Shown: in pieces, positions 16,697 to 26,450 of the stretch
Layout: each line of letters begins with the position of its first letter
Numbering within the stretch: the first letter of the stretch is position 1
Assembly (NCBI RefSeq): GCF_047634355.1
Contig: NZ_JBLIAL010000001.1
Strand: one strand, 5' to 3'
Origin: Porticoccus sp002341315
GTDB taxonomy: Bacteria > Pseudomonadota > Gammaproteobacteria > Pseudomonadales > Porticoccaceae
DNA: 64,000 bases
The notes under the pieces: model-generated
The model's database searches: none
The model's input: the letters and a program-made list of their open reading frames with translations, nothing else
What the model was told of the DNA's origin: nothing
Made by a program: the position numbers and the translations under genes

Positions 16697-18343
16697 TCAA
16701 TGTAGCCCGTCCCGGTCGATATAGTCCATCGCGTCGCGCAACGAAGCAAATCTGTGTCTATCATCAAGAAACTGCAGCGCACCCAGTCTTTTCAGGTCGG
16801 CACTGGTTTGTTCGGAAATACCTACCAGCAACACATAGCGCTGGTGATGCTGTTCGTTGCGAATCAGCTCGTCTAGAATCATTGCGGTCGAAGTGCCCAC
16901 CAGCTGGGCACCAGTCAGATCCACAATAATAATTTCGTGAGAAACATGACCGGCGAGACGGCGGCGCAGCCCCCGGCCCACCCCAAAGCTGAGGGGACCA
17001 GCAAGACTGAGCAGAGCAACCCGGCCCTGTTGAGCCGCCAGCCATTCGTCGACAGGATCCGGATCAGGCCCTGTCACCTCACCGCTTTTAAAATGGACAT
17101 TATCCAACTGAATCGTCGTCAAACGCTCGACGGTAATCATGTTGGATAAAAATACTCCCACCAACACGGCGGTAATCAAATCGACAAAAACCGTCAGAAA
17201 TAACACCAGCACCATCAGTGCCGCAGTATCCAGAGGCAGCTGGCCAAGGCGTCGCAGATAGGGCCAATCGATGATATCGATACCCACCTTGATCAGGATA
17301 CCCGCCAGCACAGCCAGGGGTATATGGCCCGCGTACTGACCCGCGCCAAGCATCACCGCCAGCAACACCAGTGAGTGAATAATACCGGAGTAGCCGGTCT
17401 TGCCGCCCGTTCGTATATTGACCACTGTGCGCATGGTGGCACCGGCACCGGGCAACCCGCCGAAAAAACCGGCCACCGTATTGCCAATACCCTGCCCGAT
17501 CAATTCACGATCGGAATCGTGCTGCTGTTTGGTGAGGTTGTCGGCCACCAGTGACGTGAGTAAAGAATCGATAGAACCCAGTACAGCCAGTAATACTGCG
17601 GCATACAAGAGATCATCCAACATGTCCAACGAGAACATTGGCCATTGCAGCGACGGAAATGCCGAGGGAATTGCACCGATTGTCGCCACGGCCCCCTCGG
17701 GGAGCCAAAGCACACAAAGCGTTCCGAGTAACAGTACCAGCAGAGGTGATGGCAGCCAGACATTCCAGCGATGAGGCCAGAAACAAACACCCGCAATCGC
17801 CAGCAAGCCCAATGTCAGGTCATGCCAACTGATTACTGCTAACCATTCGGGAAAATAGTCCAGCGTTGTCAACAATGAAGGGGTGCCACTGTGCCCAAGT
17901 ATGGGGCCCAATTGCAGCACAATGATGATGACCCCTATCCCGGTCATGAAGCCTGAAACAACCGAATAGGGGACCAGAATGAAATACTTGCCCAGCTTCA
18001 ACAAACCAAAGCCGATCTGGAGAATGCCGGCAAGAATCACGGCGCTGAAGCCCATCAACAAGCCGGCTTCCGGGTGTTTCGCCTGAATTGAGGTAAACAC
18101 ACCGGCCATCACCACCGTCATGGGGCCGGTAGGACCGGATACCTGGGCGGGCGTACCGCCAAACAGGGCGGCAAAAAAACCGACAAAAATAGCGCCGTAA
18201 ACACCTGCAGCGGGGCCCGCGCCCGATGCCACCCCAAAAGCCAACGCTAGCGGCAAGGCAACCACAGCAGTGGTTAGCCCACCGGCAAAATCCCTCGGTA
18301 AGTGACGAGTGGAAAGAGAATTGAAAAACGTAATCCCGCGCAT
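16697..18343 (-). CDS. SulP anion transporter, BicA-like (probable Na+/bicarbonate)
   Basis: A 548-residue transporter with 12-14 membrane segments and a C-terminal STAS domain (about residues 440-540). The N-terminal half closely matches my memory of cyanobacterial BicA: ALAFGVASGAG, FFAALFGGTP, PTGPMTVVM, SGFMTGIG, DSLLTSLVADNLT and GAGATMRTVVNI. The Asp and Thr positions that form the BicA Na+/HCO3- site appear conserved. Bicarbonate uptake is therefore a better guess than sulfate, but this is inferred from motif similarity. No sulfate-assimilation genes lie nearby. Confidence 0.82.
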   Translation of the reverse strand: MRGITFFNSLSTRHLPRDFAGGLTTAVVALPLALAFGVASGAGPAAGVYGAIFVGFFAALFGGTPAQVSGPTGPMTVVMAGVFTSIQAKHPEAGLLMGFSAVILAGILQIGFGLLKLGKYFILVPYSVVSGFMTGIGVIIIVLQLGPILGHSGTPSLLTTLDYFPEWLAVISWHDLTLGLLAIAGVCFWPHRWNVWLPSPLLVLLLGTLCVLWLPEGAVATIGAIPSAFPSLQWPMFSLDMLDDLLYAAVLLAVLGSIDSLLTSLVADNLTKQQHDSDRELIGQGIGNTVAGFFGGLPGAGATMRTVVNIRTGGKTGYSGIIHSLVLLAVMLGAGQYAGHIPLAVLAGILIKVGIDIIDWPYLRRLGQLPLDTAALMVLVLFLTVFVDLITAVLVGVFLSNMITVERLTTIQLDNVHFKSGEVTGPDPDPVDEWLAAQQGRVALLSLAGPLSFGVGRGLRRRLAGHVSHEIIIVDLTGAQLVGTSTAMILDELIRNEQHHQRYVLLVGISEQTSADLKRLGALQFLDDRHRFASLRDAMDYIDRDGLH

Positions 18344-18427
18344 GACAGCCTCTAACCGGTGTCTGAAATGACAACATACTCCAGAGATGCCACCACTGAC
18401 AGCAGTGGCCGGGGTTTGTCGCCCAGG

Positions 18428-18670
18428 CTAGGGGCCTGAAATCAGGCGCCGTACCTGACCGGCAGTAAAGGGCCACCCTTTCTCACGCCCATCCGGAGTG
18501 ACAATCACCGGAATGTGAATGCCGTATTTCGCCGTCAGCACCTCATCCTCATTGATATTGACCTCATGCAGACGCCAACCCTTCTCCTGGAGAACCGGAT
18601 AGACCAGCGCCTTGGCCTGATCACAGAGAGGACAGTGAGTACCGATGTATAGCGTCAGGATGTCGCTCAT
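18428..18670 (-). CDS. Glutaredoxin-like (DUF836) protein
   Basis: An 80-residue thioredoxin-fold protein with the redox motif C13-P-L-C16 (GTHCPLCDQAK), a cis-Pro region (GIHIPVIV) and the terminal GWPFTAGQVRRLI of the DUF836 group. Substrate unknown. The chosen ATG at 18670 overlaps the rlmKL stop (ATGA), which favours it over an upstream Met. Confidence 0.85.
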   Translation of the reverse strand: MSDILTLYIGTHCPLCDQAKALVYPVLQEKGWRLHEVNINEDEVLTAKYGIHIPVIVTPDGREKGWPFTAGQVRRLISGP

Positions 18671-20826
18671 TGTGGATGCCTGATCAACCAGCAATTGTGA
18701 AGCTTCTGATCGCGCTGAAAATCCGGATCGAAGGTTTGTTCAGTGATCGCCTCCACCTGCCAGTTCTGCAGCACCGCCTGATCCATGGAAAATTTACGGA
18801 AGTTATTGGAAAACACCAGGGTACCGCCCGGCGCCAGCACGGCCATGGCATGCCCGATCAATGCCCCATGGTCTCGCTGAATATCCAGTACCTGTTCCAT
18901 TTTCTTGGAGTTGGAAAAGGTCGGTGGATCGAGAAAAACAAGATCAAAGACACCCTGCTCTCTCTCCAGCCACTCCAGGCAATCGGCCCGCAGCAACTGA
19001 TGCTGATTCGGGTCCATTCCGTTCAAAGCGAAATTGCGTCCGGCCCATTCCAGATAACTGTTTGACATATCGATGCTGAGGCTGCTTGTTGCTCCGCCAA
19101 GTGCCGCATGAACACTGGCGGCTGCGGTGTAGCAAAACAGATTGAGCATCCGCTTGCCCCTGGCCATGTCACCAATCATCCGGCGCACTGGTCGGTGATC
19201 GAGAAACAGGCCGGTATCGAGATAATCTGCCAGATTCACCTCAAAACGGGCAGCGCCCTCTGCGACCACCTGCACCGCATTATGACTGGACCCGCTGTAC
19301 TGGCGCTGATACTGGCTATCACCCTTCTGGCGGCGGCGCTCTTTAAAAAATAATTTACCGCGGCTTTCCGGATAAAGCGATAGCAGAGCCTGACGGATCT
19401 CAGTGAGGTGGCGGTTGGCACTCGCCTCATCGACAGTGATGGGCGGGGCGTACTCCTGCACATGGATGGCATCCTGATAGACATCAATAGCCACGGCATA
19501 TTCCGGCATATCCGCATCGTACAGACGGTAGCAGCTCACCCCTGAATCCTTCAGCCAGCCCGCCAGTTTTCGGGTATTTTTCTTCAGCCGATTGGCAAAC
19601 ATCTGCGCGCCTTCGCCAAGCGCTGCGGGAGACCCATCGGAGCGCGGCTGCGGGTTCCGGTCATCAGCCTCCCGAAGCTGGAAGAGCAATAGCTGACTGG
19701 GAATCGTGCCGTTAAAAAACTGGTACTTCTTGTCGGCGCGCAAACGCAACTCGCCGGCCAACTCGGCATTGCCGGTAATCACCGCCATACGCCAACCGGG
19801 GCACTCCTTCTTAGCCACCTCACCCAGTGTCTGGTAAAGCGGCTTCAATTCTTCCATCTCGCCCCAGCGCTCTCCGTAAGGGGGATTACAAATAATCAGT
19901 CCATGTCCGGTTTCGCGGTGTGTTGGTTTTTTAAACGCCTCAATGGGTTTCGCCATCACCCTCACCCACTTTTCCAACCCCACACAGGCAATATTTTCCT
20001 GAGCGGCACTGACCGCCCGCGTGTCCTTGTCATAGCCACGGATTTCCGGCATCTCGCGGGACAAACCTGCCTCACAGCGGGCCAGCGCCTCCTGTCGGAG
20101 GTCTTGCCACAACGCGGCATCATGCTTCGCCCAGCCGTGAAAACCAAACTGTTCCCGAATCAGCCCGGGGGCCATATCGGCAACCATCATCGCACCTTCA
20201 ATCAAAAACGTGCCACTGCCGCACAGGGGATCGATCAACGCACCACCCCGTGCTGCAATCTCAGGCCACCCCGCCCGCAACAACAGGGCTGCAGCCAGGT
20301 TTTCCTTCAGCGGTGCCGGCACCATGGCCACACGGTAGCCCCGCTTGTGCAAGCTGCCACCGGACATATCAATACTGACGGTGGCAGCGCCCTTCGCCAA
20401 CCGCACATTGATCCTCAGGTCCGGGTTCTGCAGATCCACGTCTGGCCGTTCACCGAAGCGATCCTGGAGCTGGTCGACTATCGCATCCTTGGCCTGCTGG
20501 GCGCCAAATTTGGTGTGCCTGATGGCATCATTGCTACCGATAAAATCAACCGCGATGGATTGTTGGGGAGTCAGATGCGTTTCCCAGGGAATCGATCTGA
20601 CGCCCCGATACAGATCATCGGCACTACTGACGTCAAACTTCTCCAGGGGCAGGAGCACCCGATTGGCCAGGCGTGACCACAAACAGGCCCGATAGGCAAA
20701 AGCCAGTGTGCCCTCCACATAAACACCCGCCACTGTCTCGCGGGTTTTTCCCGCACCCAGTGAGGTCAGTTCACTGGCCAACAGGGATTCAAGTCCTTTC
20801 GGACAACTGGCAAACCACATACCCAT
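18667..20826 (-). CDS. rlmL: Bifunctional 23S rRNA methyltransferase RlmKL
   Basis: About 719 residues combining two AdoMet-dependent methyltransferases for 23S rRNA (m2G2445 by the RlmL half, m7G2069 by the RlmK half). Domains: N-terminal ferredoxin/THUMP (LFLAY-type start MWFASCPKGLESLL), then the RlmL catalytic domain with DPLCGSGTFLIEGA and NPPYGER, then the RlmK domain with MLNLFCYTAAASVHAA and FLDPPTFSNSKKM. Start codons at 20847, 20826 and 20820 are all possible; homologues begin close to MWFAS. Translationally coupled to the glutaredoxin-like gene. Confidence 0.94.
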   Translation of the reverse strand: MGMWFASCPKGLESLLASELTSLGAGKTRETVAGVYVEGTLAFAYRACLWSRLANRVLLPLEKFDVSSADDLYRGVRSIPWETHLTPQQSIAVDFIGSNDAIRHTKFGAQQAKDAIVDQLQDRFGERPDVDLQNPDLRINVRLAKGAATVSIDMSGGSLHKRGYRVAMVPAPLKENLAAALLLRAGWPEIAARGGALIDPLCGSGTFLIEGAMMVADMAPGLIREQFGFHGWAKHDAALWQDLRQEALARCEAGLSREMPEIRGYDKDTRAVSAAQENIACVGLEKWVRVMAKPIEAFKKPTHRETGHGLIICNPPYGERWGEMEELKPLYQTLGEVAKKECPGWRMAVITGNAELAGELRLRADKKYQFFNGTIPSQLLLFQLREADDRNPQPRSDGSPAALGEGAQMFANRLKKNTRKLAGWLKDSGVSCYRLYDADMPEYAVAIDVYQDAIHVQEYAPPITVDEASANRHLTEIRQALLSLYPESRGKLFFKERRRQKGDSQYQRQYSGSSHNAVQVVAEGAARFEVNLADYLDTGLFLDHRPVRRMIGDMARGKRMLNLFCYTAAASVHAALGGATSSLSIDMSNSYLEWAGRNFALNGMDPNQHQLLRADCLEWLEREQGVFDLVFLDPPTFSNSKKMEQVLDIQRDHGALIGHAMAVLAPGGTLVFSNNFRKFSMDQAVLQNWQVEAITEQTFDPDFQRDQKLHNCWLIRHPQ

Positions 20827-21045
20827 AAAAAATGTTCCAACCCACAAATCAAGCCGTCATATCAGGAGAGCAATGGAAACACAAAATCGATTGATTACAT
20901 AAGGGAATTAAAAACTACTACTTATAGACAAATAAAATCTTCGACAGCGCTGACAAGATTTGATGTGATGGAAAGGCTAGACAAAAAAACCAGCAAACCA
21001 CTTTAATCATAGAAAGTGGCCCTAGAAATCAGGAGTTCATGTCAT

Positions 21046-21252
21046 ATGAAAAGACAAAAACGAGATTCCTCCCACCGCGCTTTCATCAAAGGTTACCAAG
21101 CAGGCTACCATGGCCGAAACAAGACACTTTGTCCTCACGCAGAAGAAACCACACTGGCTCAGGACTGGTGCAACGGTTGGCGGGAAGGTCGTGAAGATAA
21201 CTGGAGTGGCTACAAGGAACAGGCCGTTCAGCAGAAAGTCAGCAACCTGTAA
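21046..21252 (+). CDS. rmf: Ribosome modulation factor RMF
   Basis: A 68-residue basic protein that dimerises 70S ribosomes into inactive 100S particles in stationary phase. The RMF pattern is clear: RAFIKGYQAGYHGRN, a CPH segment, and WCNGWREGREDNWSGY. The ATG at 21046 has aggag 10 nt upstream; a longer form from 21016 would bypass this site. Monocistronic and convergent with the GDH gene. Expected to respond to growth rate or ppGpp; no operator was placed. Confidence 0.92.
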   Translation: MKRQKRDSSHRAFIKGYQAGYHGRNKTLCPHAEETTLAQDWCNGWREGREDNWSGYKEQAVQQKVSNL

Positions 21253-21311
21253 ATTTCTACCCATTTTCCCTAACGGGGAACTATCCCCCTAAAAAGTCCT
21301 GATCGGACTAA

Positions 21312-21351
21312 GGAAGCGGCTTGTGGAGGCAAATAGCCTCCCGCCGCTTCC
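21312..21351. terminator. Hairpin between convergent rmf and gdh
   Basis: A long stem pairs ggaagcggc (21312-21320) with gccgcttcc (21343-21351), with an inner ggaggc/gcctcc stem (21325-21330 with 21336-21341). It sits between two converging genes. There is no T-run on either side, so this is a terminator-like structure rather than a textbook intrinsic terminator. Confidence 0.5.
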
Positions 21352-21381
21352 AACCAGACGGTCTTCATCCCCCAGCAGCAT

Positions 21382-24300
21382 TCAAATCGCGCAAAAAGGC
21401 ACTGTATCACGGTGGTTGATAGTGGCCTGAACAAGATCCAGCAACTCCCGAAGGGCTACTGAAAACATGGCAAAATCCCGACCTGGCGTAGTGTGCAGCT
21501 CGTGCATCATATCCATCCAGCGGGCAATCAGGTGGGGGTGCGTCGCTTTCCAGGCCTGGATCGCCCCATCGATATCCCTCACGCCATTAACCCCGACCAT
21601 CAATGCACCACACAACGCTCGGCGCTGTCCCTCCAGATCATCTACATAGGATTCACGGGCGAAATCCTGCCAGCGATTGTCCGGTTCGAGGTGAATAATC
21701 TGTTCGCCAAACCAATCGAGATCCAGCTCCGTACCCAGTTTAAAATAGAGCTCCAATACCAGGCCAACAGGTTTCCTGTCGGTGGCTGCCAGGTCAGCAA
21801 TACCAAAGCCGAAAAATAGAAAATTGGCACTGGCTACCAGCATCGCCACATCCTCCTGTACCCCGAGTTCGATCAGGCGCTGCACCTCTTCCTGCCAGTC
21901 ATTGGCTTCTTCCCGATGAAACAGCGTCGGCAACAGGAGTTGCAGCTCCACGAGCTTCGGCCTGAGCGTCTGCACCTCCTGTTGTGGATTGAGGCAGGAT
22001 CGGCGATTTCGCAGCACCCACCGCGAGGCACGCCGTCCCATACGCATCAGGGCATGGAACAGCTCGAACTGCACCTCCGCCGGAACCAGGTAATCCAGGG
22101 ATTCAACCCGCCTCCAGAAATGGTCGATGCGCAACAGGTCCCTGGCGACAGCAAATGCCCGCATCACATCACTGACACTGGCACCAGTGGAGGCGATCTG
22201 CCGCTGAAAATAGGGGACCCCCATCAGGTTGACCATCTCATTGACCAGCTGATTGGCAATAATTTCCCGCTTCAAACTGTGCTGTAACAGTCTGTCGGGA
22301 TAATTCTGCGAGATGCTCCTGGGGAATGCCCCGGCAATCATTTTGGTCAGATAGGGATCTTCTGGCGCATCGGATTTGAGCACCTGATCCTTGATCAGAA
22401 TTTTGGCGTAAGACACCAGAATCGCCAGCTCGGGATGTGTCAGGCCAAGCTGACGTTTCTCGCGGTCCTTGAGCGTCTCGTCATCGGGCAAATATTCCAG
22501 TGAACGGTTGATCAGGCCACTGGCTTCCCAGTCCACTATCGCCCGCCAATACTCTGAAAAATTGGTTTTACAACGGTAGTGCGCAAGACTGATGGTCAGG
22601 GTCTGGCGATAATTATTGGCCAACACCAGCTCGGACACTTCCTCCGTCATGTCCACCAACACCTGGTTGCGCTGCTTGGTAGTGAGATCCTCGCTTTGCA
22701 CCAGGCCATTCAGCAGAATTTTGATATTGACCTCATGATCAGAGCAGTCCACACCTCCGGAGTTATCGATAAAGTCGGTATTGCAGGCACCCCCATTGAG
22801 CGCATATTCAATGCGGCCCCGTTGGGTCATACCGAGATTGCCGCCCTCGCCGAATACACGGCAGCGCAATTCCCGGCCATCGATACGAACACTATCGTTG
22901 GCACGATCGCCAACATCCTGGTGACTTTCCCCCGCCGCCTTCACGTAACTGCCTATACCACCGTTCCAGATCAAATCAACCGGTGCTTTCAGCAGGGCAT
23001 TGATCAGCTCGCTGGGTTTCAGTGCAGCCTGGCTGATATCCAGCGATGCCCGAATTTCCGGGGTCAACTTGAGCAACTTTGCGCCGCGGGAAAAAACCCC
23101 GCCACCGGGTGATATCAACGTCTGGTCATAATCTTCCCAACTTGAACGTGGGAGCTGAAACAACCGCTCTCGCTCTGCAAAACTCGTCTCGGGATCGGGG
23201 TTGGGGTCGATAAAGATATGTTGGTGGTTGAACGCTGCCACCAGCCTGATATGCCGGGACATCAGCAGACCATTGCCAAACACATCTCCCGCCATGTCAC
23301 CGATACCGATAACAGAGAAATCCTCCGTCTGGGTATTGAGCCCCAATTCACGAAAATGGCGTTGTACTGAAACCCAGGCGCCCCTGGCAGTAATACCCAT
23401 CTTTTTGTGATCGTAGCCGTGGCTGCCACCGGAGGCAAAGGCATCACCCAACCAGTGACCGTAGGCCAGCGATAGCTCATTGGCATAGTCAGAAAAAGTG
23501 GCTGTTCCCTTATCTGCAGCCACCACCAAATAGGGGTCATCCTCATCGCGTCTGACCACACAGGGCGGCGGAACAATGTCATCGTCAACCACGTTATCGG
23601 TAAGATCGAGGAGTCCTGAGACAAACAAGCGGTAACAGGCGATACCCTCCTGCAATAGCGCTTCCCGATCCGGATTGCGCGGCATCTGCTTCGCCACAAA
23701 GCCACCTTTGGCACCGGTCGGAACAATCACTGCGTTTTTAACCTGCTGGGCTTTCACCAGGCCCAGCACTTCGGTGCGATAATCCTCCAGCCGGTCAGAC
23801 CAACGCAGTCCACCCCGCGCCACCTTGCCCATTCGCAGGTGAACGCCCTCCATCCGGGGAGAATAGACAAAAATCTCGTAAAGCGGCCGCGGTTCCGGCG
23901 CATCGGCGATTTCTCCGGGAGCCAGTTTCACTGCAATACAGGGCTTATGTTGATCATCAGTGTCGAGCTGGAAGTAATTGGTGCGCTTGGTGGCATTGAT
24001 CAGTTGCTGGTAGCTGCTCAACACCTTGTCCTCATTGAGGTTGCTGACCTGCTCCAGCGCATCGAGAATTTTTTGATTGAGTCGTTCGGCGCGACCGTAT
24101 TCATCACTCTGAGGGGTCACCACTTTGGGATCAAACAAGCAGCGAAACAGCGCTACCAGATTTCGGGTAATGTCGAGGTTGGCAGCAAGCGTATCTGCAA
24201 TAAAATCCTGACTGAAGTTACTGCCCAATTGCTTCATGTAGCGGGCATAAAGCCGCAACAGGGAAACCATCCGCCAGTCCAGCCGGGCACCGACCACAAG

Positions 24301-26250
24301 ATGGTTGAAGCGATCATTTTCGGTTTGCTGGGACCAGACAGCTTTGAATGCCTCCTGGAAAGTATTCCGGACCAGTGATACATCCACATCCACGTCCAGC
24401 CCGAAGCGCAGCGTGAAATCATGTAGCCAGATCTCACCGCCCCGCCGTGGCGCAATCTGGTAGGGATGCTCTCCCAACACCCTGAAACCGAGGTTTTCCA
24501 GCATCGGCACAAGGTTGGAGAGTTCTAGCTGGTGATGACGATGGAACAGCTTGAAACGCATGACATTCTGATCAGCACCCGCTTGCTGATAAAAACCGGT
24601 AGCAATTTCCTCATCGCTGCCGAGGTCGTGAAACAACTGAATATCATGAATGGCCGAACGGTGGTCAAAGTGATCCATATAACTGGCGGAGAAGGCATCC
24701 CGGTACAGGTGCGCCATATCCCTGCCCAGGGATTCACCCCACTGATCCAGTGCCGCGCGCTCGAGCTCGTCATTCCAATCGAGGGTCAGTTCAATAATCC
24801 GACTGATCAGCTCATCCCGGTCAACTTCCCGGTAACGACTGGAATTGAGCCTCAGGACAAACTGGGTACGAGCCAGCAACGACTCGGAGAAGCTGGTATT
24901 GAACTCGCACTCGGTGGCATCAAATTCGCTCTTGAGCATGTGTTCAATCGCAGTGCGGATGGAAGTGCGGTAGATATCCCGCGGCATGTACACCAGACAG
25001 TTGATGAATTTTTCGAAAGGGTCAACCCGAATAAAAAGCCGTACCAGACGTCTTTCACTGATCTGCCAGATACCGACCAACGTCTCGTACAACTCATCGG
25101 CAGAGGAATGAAAAAGCTCGTCCCTCGGATGTACCTCAATCAATTGGGAAATTGCTTTGAAGTCGTGACTGCCCGGACTAAAACCGGTGCGATCCAGCAC
25201 ATTTTGAACTCGCTGGCGGATCAATGGAATTTTGAATGGGCTGACATTATAAACCGCTGATGTATATAGTCCCATAAACAGGTATTCACCAATGACAACA
25301 CCCTTTTTGTCATAGTGTTTCAGTACAATAAAATCCGAGTAAGCCTGTCGGTGAACCCTCGAACGCAATGATGACTTGGTAAAAGCCATCGGGGCATCGC
25401 CCTTGTAAAATGCCTGGATACCAGGGCTGAGTTCGCTTAGTGCCTGTTTTTCAATATTGATTTGATGGCGGCGGAAAATACCGAGCTGCCGTTCCGGAAG
25501 GTGTTTCAATGCGGGGGAGCCCCGCTCTTTTAAAAGACGAAACTCCGAGCAACCCTGAAAGATAAAAGCGCCGTCACGCAGCCATTCGAGAAAGGCGGCC
25601 AGTTCCTCCGCCTCACATGCCGGTAGGTTTGCATGGTTATCCCTGACACCGGCTATTGCGTGATTGAGACGTTCAGCCATCGGGAGAAAATCGTCGGTCA
25701 CCGCCTCGACATCGCGCAACACATCCAGTATGTCGTGCTCCAGCGACTGATGTTCCTCACTCGACGTGCGCAGATCCACATCGATATAGATCAGCGCTTC
25801 AGCACGGCTGCCGGGCGTTGACGGATCGGCAAACAGATCGATCAGGACACCGCTCTGATCGCGAACGACCTGAAAGACCGTACTCTTGATCAGCTGAATA
25901 TTGAGTCCTGCGCGGTTAACCTGGATACGTACAGAATCCACCAGAAACGGCATATCCCGCTGCAAAATGAAGAGTGCAGTAGCATCATTGACCCAGCCAT
26001 CCTCCTCCAGGATCGGGTTGAACACGCGAACGGCTGGATGATCCGGCGCCACTCTGCGTATAAAGTTGTACAGACTGAACACAAAACCCTGAATATCATC
26101 CAATTGCTCATGGGCCAGTTCGTGCAAAGGAAACAGTTCGAAAATTTTTCTCGAGAATGGCACTAACTGCTCTGCCAGTTCCGTCGGATATTTTTCGATT
26201 ATCTGCGCTTCGAGGGAGGCAAAAAAATCACCTTCAAAAACTCGTTGCAT
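21382..26250 (-). CDS. gdhB: NAD-specific glutamate dehydrogenase, large (GDH-180 type)
   Basis: A 1622-residue enzyme of the large bacterial NAD-GDH class, catalysing oxidative deamination of glutamate to 2-oxoglutarate and ammonia. The long N-terminal regulatory region (about residues 1-700, ACT-like) precedes the catalytic core: GGLRWSDRLEDYRTE, PTGAKGGFVAKQM with the catalytic Lys, and IGDMAGDVFGNG in the NAD-binding domain. An extended helical C-terminus follows. Length matches Pseudomonas GdhB. It implies glutamate and amino-acid catabolism. Single gene, divergent from moxR. Confidence 0.94.
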   Translation of the reverse strand: MQRVFEGDFFASLEAQIIEKYPTELAEQLVPFSRKIFELFPLHELAHEQLDDIQGFVFSLYNFIRRVAPDHPAVRVFNPILEEDGWVNDATALFILQRDMPFLVDSVRIQVNRAGLNIQLIKSTVFQVVRDQSGVLIDLFADPSTPGSRAEALIYIDVDLRTSSEEHQSLEHDILDVLRDVEAVTDDFLPMAERLNHAIAGVRDNHANLPACEAEELAAFLEWLRDGAFIFQGCSEFRLLKERGSPALKHLPERQLGIFRRHQINIEKQALSELSPGIQAFYKGDAPMAFTKSSLRSRVHRQAYSDFIVLKHYDKKGVVIGEYLFMGLYTSAVYNVSPFKIPLIRQRVQNVLDRTGFSPGSHDFKAISQLIEVHPRDELFHSSADELYETLVGIWQISERRLVRLFIRVDPFEKFINCLVYMPRDIYRTSIRTAIEHMLKSEFDATECEFNTSFSESLLARTQFVLRLNSSRYREVDRDELISRIIELTLDWNDELERAALDQWGESLGRDMAHLYRDAFSASYMDHFDHRSAIHDIQLFHDLGSDEEIATGFYQQAGADQNVMRFKLFHRHHQLELSNLVPMLENLGFRVLGEHPYQIAPRRGGEIWLHDFTLRFGLDVDVDVSLVRNTFQEAFKAVWSQQTENDRFNHLVVGARLDWRMVSLLRLYARYMKQLGSNFSQDFIADTLAANLDITRNLVALFRCLFDPKVVTPQSDEYGRAERLNQKILDALEQVSNLNEDKVLSSYQQLINATKRTNYFQLDTDDQHKPCIAVKLAPGEIADAPEPRPLYEIFVYSPRMEGVHLRMGKVARGGLRWSDRLEDYRTEVLGLVKAQQVKNAVIVPTGAKGGFVAKQMPRNPDREALLQEGIACYRLFVSGLLDLTDNVVDDDIVPPPCVVRRDEDDPYLVVAADKGTATFSDYANELSLAYGHWLGDAFASGGSHGYDHKKMGITARGAWVSVQRHFRELGLNTQTEDFSVIGIGDMAGDVFGNGLLMSRHIRLVAAFNHQHIFIDPNPDPETSFAERERLFQLPRSSWEDYDQTLISPGGGVFSRGAKLLKLTPEIRASLDISQAALKPSELINALLKAPVDLIWNGGIGSYVKAAGESHQDVGDRANDSVRIDGRELRCRVFGEGGNLGMTQRGRIEYALNGGACNTDFIDNSGGVDCSDHEVNIKILLNGLVQSEDLTTKQRNQVLVDMTEEVSELVLANNYRQTLTISLAHYRCKTNFSEYWRAIVDWEASGLINRSLEYLPDDETLKDREKRQLGLTHPELAILVSYAKILIKDQVLKSDAPEDPYLTKMIAGAFPRSISQNYPDRLLQHSLKREIIANQLVNEMVNLMGVPYFQRQIASTGASVSDVMRAFAVARDLLRIDHFWRRVESLDYLVPAEVQFELFHALMRMGRRASRWVLRNRRSCLNPQQEVQTLRPKLVELQLLLPTLFHREEANDWQEEVQRLIELGVQEDVAMLVASANFLFFGFGIADLAATDRKPVGLVLELYFKLGTELDLDWFGEQIIHLEPDNRWQDFARESYVDDLEGQRRALCGALMVGVNGVRDIDGAIQAWKATHPHLIARWMDMMHELHTTPGRDFAMFSVALRELLDLVQATINHRDTVPFCAI

Positions 26251-26450
26251 GATTACCCCTTTCCCGTAGTATTTTTATGTGTAAACCCTTACTTGCCGAT
26301 TCCCTGTGCTCATTGCGGAGAATACGCCGTAACTGAACTTCATCTGCTACCTACAGTCTAGATTAACCTCATAGGATTGCCCTGTTTGGGTTAGCGGCCA
26401 CCAGGCATTACAATCTCTGACCACCGTTATAACAAGAAGTAAGCATCAGC

